Assembly: GCA_964521715.1 (NCBI GenBank)
Contig: CAZFSS010000038.1
Span: 1 to 27,676, forward strand
Direction: 5' to 3'
Origin: DAOVRD01 sp964521715
GTDB taxonomy: Bacteria; Planctomycetota; Brocadiia; SM23-32
DNA: 27,676 bases
A program made the translations under genes and the position numbers. Below the pieces are notes generated by a model. That model searched no databases. It saw only the letters and a list, made by a program, of their open reading frames with translations, and was not told the DNA's origin. Positions 23,118-27,676 of the stretch are shown here, in pieces. Position 1 is the first letter of the stretch; every line of letters starts with the position of its first letter.

Positions 23118-24713
23118 TCATGGGTGCGCGGACGTGCCCGGGCCGATGGATTGCTCCGGACCTTCGCGCGGGGCATAGACGTAGTAGGTGGCGCGCGCGA
23201 TCGTGAATTCCCGTATCGGCTTGGCGCCCGCGTACACCTCCGGCGAAGCGTCCACCTGGCGGCGGAGCACGACCAACCAGCTGCCGGAATACTCATCCAG
23301 CGACTCCACCGCATGCACGCAAGGCATCTCCGCGAAACCGGCGTGGAAAGCAACGCCCGCCTCGTAATCGCCCACCCAGACGATCCTCGCTGCCGGCGCG
23401 CCGGTGCTCTGGAGGAACCTGGCAAGAGGCACTGGGGACTTCCGGGTGTCGGAGTGGGCGCCATAGGTCAGTGGGTAGGCCACGAGGGCAATGGCGGCCG
23501 CACCCAGCACCGCCCGATGGCCCATGCGCCTCCACAGCATCGAACCCACCAGGGACGCCAGGCCGACGGGGAGCGCAAGACCCAGCGCCCATGGGAGGAT
23601 CGCCGGCCGCCGGGCCGCACAGACGGCCAGCCCCACCGATGCAGCGAGTAACAAAGCCAACAGGGCCCCTCCAACCCAGTGATCCCTTTCGTCCAGGTAG
23701 GCGGCGACCGTTATCGCAGCAGGCGGCAGAAGCGGGATGAGATAGCGGTCAGCCTTGGCCGGGAACAGGCTGAACACCAGCACGGCCGCCGCAAGCCAGA
23801 GGACGAGCCGGAACGCCCCGGAGCGCCCGCGGCGCCGGCAGACGTGGATCAACGCGAAGGGCAGGTACGCCACCCAGGGCAGGAACTCGCCCGGCAAGCT
23901 CCACAGGTAGCGGTGAATGGGTCCACCGGCCTCATAGCCGGCGATCCTGCCGATGACTTCCCGCCCCAGGGCGGTGTCGATGATTTCACGCCCCTTCACC
24001 AGGACCACGGGCACCAGCCACGCCATGGCCGGCACGCTTGCCACCGCGAGGCCGGCCAGCCATTTCCAGTTTAGCAACTCCCTCCAGTTCCGCTGCCAGA
24101 CAAGGTACGGCACGATCGCGCACGCCAGCATCAGGAGAGCGACGGGACCCTTTGTGAGAACGGCGAAGCCGGCCGCCAGCGAACTGCCCCCGAAGTAAAG
24201 CCGCCGGCGCTTCGTCCGCTCCGTGCTCCTCAAGTAGAGGTAGAAGGCCATCAGCACGAAGAACGTCAGTATCACGTCCGTACTGACGCGCTGGGACGCC
24301 CAGACGAACCGCGCCGAGGTGGCCAGCACTAGGCTTGCCAGGAGCGGGTTGATTCGGAGGGAGAGCGCCACAAGGTAGCACGCGACCAGACACCCCACCC
24401 CGAACAACAGGACCGGCAGCCGCACGGCTGCCGTGGAGCGGCCGAGAGCCTTGATGCTCAGTGCTCCCAGCCAGAAAAGGAGGGGCGGCTTGTTGTAGTA
24501 GGGCTCGCCGTTGTAATGGAGCACCAGCCAATCGCCGCGCGCCACGATCTCATGGGCTACCTGGGCGTAGATCGGCTCCAGCGGATGCCACAGATCGCGG
24601 CTCCACAAGCCCGGTAGGAAGACGACCGCGCCGAACACGCAGACCGCCAGCAGTTCCACGCCGACGCTTCGGCCATTCCGGCCGCTGACGCTTGGGACCG
24701 GTATGTCAGGCAC
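23118..24713 (-). CDS. GT39/ArnT-type membrane glycosyltransferase
   Basis: A 531-aa polytopic inner-membrane protein with about 11-13 hydrophobic segments and a short soluble C-terminal domain (about 425-531). After the first membrane helix (20-36), the large outside loop has SRDLWHPLEPIYAQVAHEIV (38-57) and YNGEPYYNKPPLLFWL (67-82), the PMT/ArnT signature in which an acidic residue (E46) is catalytic and KPP (75-77) binds the lipid carrier. Such enzymes move a sugar from a polyprenyl phosphate to lipid A, proteins or other envelope acceptors. The gene starts with GTG and overlaps the end of the UDP-sugar epimerase/decarboxylase gene by 8 nt, so the pair forms an operon. Inference: it transfers a pentose-derived or other sugar supplied by that pathway. 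The acceptor is unknown. Confidence 0.82.
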   Translation of the reverse strand: MPDIPVPSVSGRNGRSVGVELLAVCVFGAVVFLPGLWSRDLWHPLEPIYAQVAHEIVARGDWLVLHYNGEPYYNKPPLLFWLGALSIKALGRSTAAVRLPVLLFGVGCLVACYLVALSLRINPLLASLVLATSARFVWASQRVSTDVILTFFVLMAFYLYLRSTERTKRRRLYFGGSSLAAGFAVLTKGPVALLMLACAIVPYLVWQRNWRELLNWKWLAGLAVASVPAMAWLVPVVLVKGREIIDTALGREVIGRIAGYEAGGPIHRYLWSLPGEFLPWVAYLPFALIHVCRRRGRSGAFRLVLWLAAAVLVFSLFPAKADRYLIPLLPPAAITVAAYLDERDHWVGGALLALLLAASVGLAVCAARRPAILPWALGLALPVGLASLVGSMLWRRMGHRAVLGAAAIALVAYPLTYGAHSDTRKSPVPLARFLQSTGAPAARIVWVGDYEAGVAFHAGFAEMPCVHAVESLDEYSGSWLVVLRRQVDASPEVYAGAKPIREFTIARATYYVYAPREGPEQSIGPGTSAHP

Positions 24714-25659
24714 GCTTCAACGCTCCCACTTGCTCCCGGAAATAGGCAAGGACTTTCCGCAGGCCCTCGACGCGGGAAGTCCGGGGTTCCCAGCCCAGGA
24801 CCTGCTTTGCCTTGGAAATGTCCGGCTGCCGCACTTTGGGGTCATCCGTGGGCAAGGGCTCGAACGCGATCTCACTCTGAGAGCCGGTCAGCTCGATGAT
24901 CTCCTTCGCCAGCTCCAGGACGGTGAGCTCCTGGGGGTTGCCCAGATTGGTTGGTTCGTGCTCATCGCTTTCCAGCAGGAGCGCTATCCCCCGCACCATG
25001 TCGTCGATATAGCAGAAGCTGCGCGTCTGGGAACCATCGCCGTACACGGTCACAGGCTCCCCCATCAGGGCCTGCCGGAAGAAGGTTGGCAGGGCGCGCC
25101 CGTCGTAGAGACGCATCCTGGGACCATAAGTGTTGAAGATGCGCGCAATGCGCGTATCCAGGCCGCAGAACTCATGATAGGCCATCGTCAGGGCTTCGGC
25201 GAAACGCTTCGCCTCGTCGTAGACCCCGCGGGGGCCCACCGGGTTCACGTTCCCCCAGTAGTCCTCCGGCTGGGGATGGATCAGCGGGTCCCCGTAGACC
25301 TCGCTGGTGGAAGCCAATAGGAAGCGCGCGCCTTTCTGCTTGGCCAGCCCGAGCCCCTTGTGGGTCCCGATGGCACCGACCTTCAGGGTCTCAATCGGAT
25401 ACTTCAGGTAGTCGACCGGGCTGGCCGGAGAGGCGAAGTGGAGCACATTGTCCACGTGGCCGCCCACGTGGATGTACTCGGTCACGTCATGCTTGATGAA
25501 GCGGAAGTTCTCCCTCCCGAACAAGTGCTCGACGTGTGCGGCAGAGCCTGTGAGCAGATTGTCCATGCAGATCACATCGTGGCCCTGCTCGACGAAGTAA
25601 TCGCACAGGTGGGAGCCGATGAATCCCGCCCCTCCCGTGATCACCGTCTTCGGGGACAT
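24706..25659 (-). CDS. UDP-glucuronate decarboxylase (UDP-xylose synthase type)
   Basis: A 317-aa extended short-chain dehydrogenase that would convert UDP-glucuronate to UDP-xylose with bound NAD. The Rossmann motif GGAGFIGS is at 9-16. The active site is STSE (117-120) with Y147 and K151 in VYDEAKRFAEA. The subfamily-specific strings HFASPASPVDYLKYPIETLKVG (about 74-94), EVYGDPLIHPQPEDYWG (120-136) and NPVGPRGVYDEAKR are those of UXS rather than general epimerases. Length is normal. A near-perfect ribosome site (AGGAGGTGA) precedes the ATG. It overlaps the glycosyltransferase gene by 8 nt, which points to a shared envelope-glycan job. Confidence in the reaction is high; the final use of UDP-xylose here is inference. 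Confidence 0.9.
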   Translation of the reverse strand: MSPKTVITGGAGFIGSHLCDYFVEQGHDVICMDNLLTGSAAHVEHLFGRENFRFIKHDVTEYIHVGGHVDNVLHFASPASPVDYLKYPIETLKVGAIGTHKGLGLAKQKGARFLLASTSEVYGDPLIHPQPEDYWGNVNPVGPRGVYDEAKRFAEALTMAYHEFCGLDTRIARIFNTYGPRMRLYDGRALPTFFRQALMGEPVTVYGDGSQTRSFCYIDDMVRGIALLLESDEHEPTNLGNPQELTVLELAKEIIELTGSQSEIAFEPLPTDDPKVRQPDISKAKQVLGWEPRTSRVEGLRKVLAYFREQVGALKRA

Positions 25660-25904
25660 CTTTCACCTCCTGTGATAGGATGCCGCGTTGGGGGGGAAGC
25701 GCCCTGCCCGCCGACAGTGCGCGGATAGGAAGGATCCGACGGGAAGCTGCGTGGCGCCAACCCAACCCGCCCGTTTGCGCGGCGCGGGGCGGTAGTTCCG
25801 GCGCATTGTAAGGGAGCAGCATAACGCACGCAACTCCCGGTGCGGCGGGCCCCGTCTGCCCCACCGGGCAGCACCTGGCGCGACGCCGCTTTCGTCATTC
25901 CGAA
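25660..25904. other. Intergenic, no recognised gene
   Basis: GC-rich stretch between the start of the leftward epimerase gene and the palindromic repeats. Frames here are Arg/Pro-rich and look like chance. No convincing promoter for the leftward operon was seen. Confidence 0.35.
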
Positions 25905-25953
25905 CCCGCCGTACGGCGGGCGAGGTTCACCCGCCTATCGGCGGGATCTCGCC
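25905..25953. repeat. Nested palindromic repeat element
   Basis: CCCGCCGTACGGCGGG (25905-25920) is a perfect palindrome. Right after it, CCCGCC-TATC-GGCGGG (25930-25945) forms a second hairpin, and outer arms GGCGAG (25919-25924) and CTCGCC (25948-25953) enclose it. The preceding GTCATTCCGAAC resembles the start of dispersed REP-like repeats found in many environmental genomes. It marks the upstream edge of the RHS remnant. Confidence 0.6.
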
Positions 25954-25994
25954 TTGTTGCCCGGCCGATCTGCCCCGTGGGATCAGTACATGGC

Positions 25995-26023
25995 TTGACG
26001 TGGCCGGCGCCGGGGCGTATACT
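25995..26023 (+). promoter_or_regulatory. Strong sigma70-type promoter of the RHS tip gene
   Basis: TTGACG (25995-26000), a 17-nt spacer and TATACT (26018-26023), then seven bases and TATATG. Start of transcription is expected near 26030, just upstream of the likely ATG codons. Confidence 0.65.
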
Positions 26024-26057
26024 TCTGGCGTATATGTGGCTGATGGGGGATGGGCCT

Positions 26058-27611
26058 ATGGAAGCCGTAGCGTGCCAGATGGGGCCGTGCCTGGACGTCT
26101 GCCCGCCGACCGGCGGGCTCAACCCGCTCGGCAATCCGCCTCCGCCGAGGCTATGGCGGACGAACTGGGACGACACGGTGCTGGATAGCGTAACCGAGAC
26201 GCGGACGCACAACGCGGTCAACGAGCTCACGGCCCGGACGGTCGGCGAGGATCCCCAGATCAGCCTCGCTTACGATTCTGCGGGCAACCTGACGCAGGAC
26301 GGGGACTCGAACGGCGACCACAAGTACACGTGGGACTACCGGAACCGCCTGATCGAGGTCGAGGAGAAGCAGTCTGGGAACTGGAACACGACGGGCGAGT
26401 ACAAGTACGACGCGCAGGGCCGCCGGATTCTCAAGACCGTGACGAACAAAGGCGGCCTGAACGGCACGACGCGGTTCCTCTGGGGCGGCAGCGGGGACCC
26501 CTCGACTGCGCTCGGGGCAGGTTGGCAGTGCCTGGAGGAGAGGGACGGGTCGGGGGACCTGGTCGCAAGGTTTACGTACGCGCCCGACTACATCGACGCC
26601 GTGGCGGTGCAGGAGCGCGACCTGAACTCGGACGATGACTTCGGCGACGCCAACGAGGTGGTATACTACCATCAGAACACGTTGTTCGCGGCCTATGCCC
26701 TCTCGGACGGGAACGAGTCGGTGATTGAGCGGTATCGGTATGATGCCTACGGCGCCTGCACGGTGCTGGACGCCGACGGATCGGCCGACGCGGACGGCCT
26801 CTCGGACGTCGGCAATCCCTATCGCTTCACCGGCCGCCGCCTCGACCCCGAATCCGGCCTCATGCAATACCGCAACCGCTACTACCACACCGGCCTCGGC
26901 CGCTTCATCAGCCCGGATCCCGAGGGGTACACCAGTGGGTATGGGCAATACCCGTATGGCGAATCACATCCGTGTAACACAGTTGATCCGCTGGGCCTGT
27001 GGCCCTGCACGAGCAACTGCGGTCCTGAGGGCCTGAGGGAAGGAAAGGTGCACGGTCACAAGAAAAAGCGCCTGCTGGGCCAGTGGGATCAAGGCTTCCT
27101 GGACGAGGTCACTAGGAGGTATGAGAAGTTCCACTTCGTCCTCAAAGTTGCTTCGGTCATTTCGGCTGCGCCCGGACTACACGAAGGCGGAGCGGAAGCG
27201 GCTGGGCAGATTGTGGACTATTGGATAGACGTCAATATGGGACCGGATGAGGACGCAATGGTCGCGGCAGTCCAGAAGATCGAGGAGATAATGGTCGAGA
27301 GCCAGGGGATTTTCGAGCTTCATGTGCAGGTAAGCTGCCGTGAGTGCAAGAGGAAGAAGTGCCTCTGGGGTCTGCTGGGGGAGTGCCTGCAATGGGAGGT
27401 GACCAGGGAGCCGGAGTGGTATCGGTGTAACAACAGCCCCAGTCATGGCTATCCCAGCTACTGGTTCCAAAGGAACGATGAGAGCCTAGGTCTGCTGATT
27501 GTACAGTGCGCACAACAAGCGGTGAGAGAGCTATGCGATCCCTATAATCCTGCAATTCCGAAGGATATCCCCCCGGGTGGGAACGCTCAAGGGCCACCAC
27601 AGGAGGGTTGA
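26058..27611 (+). CDS. Truncated RHS/YD-repeat protein with variable C-terminal tip
   Basis: About 517 aa (positions below count from 26058). RHS proteins are usually well over 1,000 aa; only the last part of the shell is present. YD-like repeats: LAYDSAGNLTQDG, YTWDYRNRLIEVE, YKYDAQGRRILKTV and YRYDAYGACTVLD. The conserved core end follows (NPYRFTGRRLDPESGLMQYR, YYHTGLGRFISPDPEG) and closes with DPLGL at about 310-314. After DPLGL the sequence switches to an unrelated, less GC-rich tip of about 200 residues with cysteines (CTSNC; SCRECKRKKC) and aromatic C-terminal patches, the usual place for a variable toxin domain; I do not recognise it. The first 30 residues do not look RHS-like. Starts at 26034 and 26043 are also possible; 26058 has GGGGGATGGG upstream. 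No signal peptide. Probably an orphan displaced tip with its own promoter. Confidence 0.72.
   Translation: MEAVACQMGPCLDVCPPTGGLNPLGNPPPPRLWRTNWDDTVLDSVTETRTHNAVNELTARTVGEDPQISLAYDSAGNLTQDGDSNGDHKYTWDYRNRLIEVEEKQSGNWNTTGEYKYDAQGRRILKTVTNKGGLNGTTRFLWGGSGDPSTALGAGWQCLEERDGSGDLVARFTYAPDYIDAVAVQERDLNSDDDFGDANEVVYYHQNTLFAAYALSDGNESVIERYRYDAYGACTVLDADGSADADGLSDVGNPYRFTGRRLDPESGLMQYRNRYYHTGLGRFISPDPEGYTSGYGQYPYGESHPCNTVDPLGLWPCTSNCGPEGLREGKVHGHKKKRLLGQWDQGFLDEVTRRYEKFHFVLKVASVISAAPGLHEGGAEAAGQIVDYWIDVNMGPDEDAMVAAVQKIEEIMVESQGIFELHVQVSCRECKRKKCLWGLLGECLQWEVTREPEWYRCNNSPSHGYPSYWFQRNDESLGLLIVQCAQQAVRELCDPYNPAIPKDIPPGGNAQGPPQEG
26498..26522. repeat. Dispersed palindromic repeat inserted in the RHS frame
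   Basis: CCCCTCGACTGCGCTCGGGG with following CAGG forms an imperfect hairpin and resembles the very common CCCTGAGC-GAAGTCGA-GGG-type repeat. It adds about 11 in-frame residues (GDPSTALGAG) between FLWGG and WQCLEE, where RHS homologs normally run straight on. Confidence 0.5.
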
Positions 27612-27634
27612 CATCGTCAGAGCTAGTCTATAGT
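27608..27634 (+). promoter_or_regulatory. Promoter-like element at the RHS stop codon
   Basis: TTGACA (27608-27613), overlapping the TGA stop, a 15-nt spacer and TATAGT (27629-27634). Both boxes are near consensus but the spacing is short. It points to a gene beyond the window, possibly an immunity gene. Confidence 0.4.
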
Positions 27635-27676
27635 TTTGCACTTTTCGGGCGTGTGCCCGTGCAGTGGGGGTAAAGA

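Noticed and set aside
20786..23651. Plus-strand frames 20786-22036, 22213-22953 and 22773-23651
   Set aside because: They mirror the leftward Gfo/Idh/MocA, lipoprotein and glycosyltransferase genes and have no domain-like sequence.
27646..27659. CGGGC-GTGT-GCCCG hairpin as a terminator for the RHS gene
   Set aside because: The T-run lies before the hairpin, not after it, and the opposite orientation has no T-tract either. The 5-bp stem is short.

Overview
The window is a 27.7-kb piece of a high-GC bacterial chromosome, probably from an uncultured Planctomycetota-like lineage. That placement is an inference. It rests on several Gfo/Idh/MocA oxidoreductases, a DUF4380-like lipoprotein, a GH9 glycoside hydrolase, a PknB-type kinase, an RHS/YD-repeat protein and long GC-rich genes. 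No rRNA, tRNA, CRISPR array or complete insertion sequence was seen.

Layout. 0.15-2.6 kb: exported GH9 cellulase-like enzyme (+). 2.8-4.1 kb: accessory patch with an FRG-domain gene (+) and a short C-terminal coding remnant. 4.1-6.7 kb: class III aminotransferase followed by a Gfo/Idh/MocA oxidoreductase (- operon). 6.9-7.8 kb: TPR protein (+). 7.8-9.5 kb: CoA-disulfide-reductase-like flavoenzyme with a C-terminal rhodanese domain (-). 9.7-10.7 kb: membrane-anchored Ser/Thr kinase (-) with its own promoter. 11.1-12.4 kb: FAD-dependent oxidoreductase (-). 12.6-13.1 kb: degenerate GGDEF-like protein (-).

13.3-17.6 kb: a tightly overlapping operon (+) behind a good sigma70 promoter. It encodes an ArsR-type regulator with a CxxCxC metal-site motif, a D-Ala-D-Ala-ligase-like ATP-grasp enzyme, a lysine-2,3-aminomutase (KamA) family radical SAM/PLP enzyme, and an unusual fusion of a full peptidyl-tRNA hydrolase (Pth) domain to a second ATP-grasp-like region. 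All junctions overlap by 4 to 31 nt. This looks like an undescribed pathway that makes or handles a beta-amino-acid-containing peptide-like compound, and it is the strongest novelty candidate here.

17.9-20.55 kb: a lower-GC three-gene operon (+) behind a TTGACA-N16-TATCAT promoter. It encodes an unrecognised 151-aa protein, a 479-aa HExxH metallopeptidase-like protein and a dCTP-deaminase-family protein. The last two overlap by GTGA. The composition, autonomy and nucleotide-pool enzyme suggest a defence-type module, the second novelty candidate.

20.7-25.7 kb (-): Gfo/Idh/MocA oxidoreductase, DUF4380-like lipoprotein, then a UDP-glucuronate decarboxylase-type epimerase overlapping a GT39/ArnT-type membrane glycosyltransferase (envelope sugar synthesis and transfer). 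25.9-27.6 kb (+): nested palindromic repeats, a strong promoter and an N-terminally truncated RHS tip with a variable cysteine-containing C-terminus. A promoter-like element lies right at its stop codon, possibly serving a gene beyond the window.

Many other long open frames exist on the opposite strand of these genes. They arise from high GC and are not annotated.
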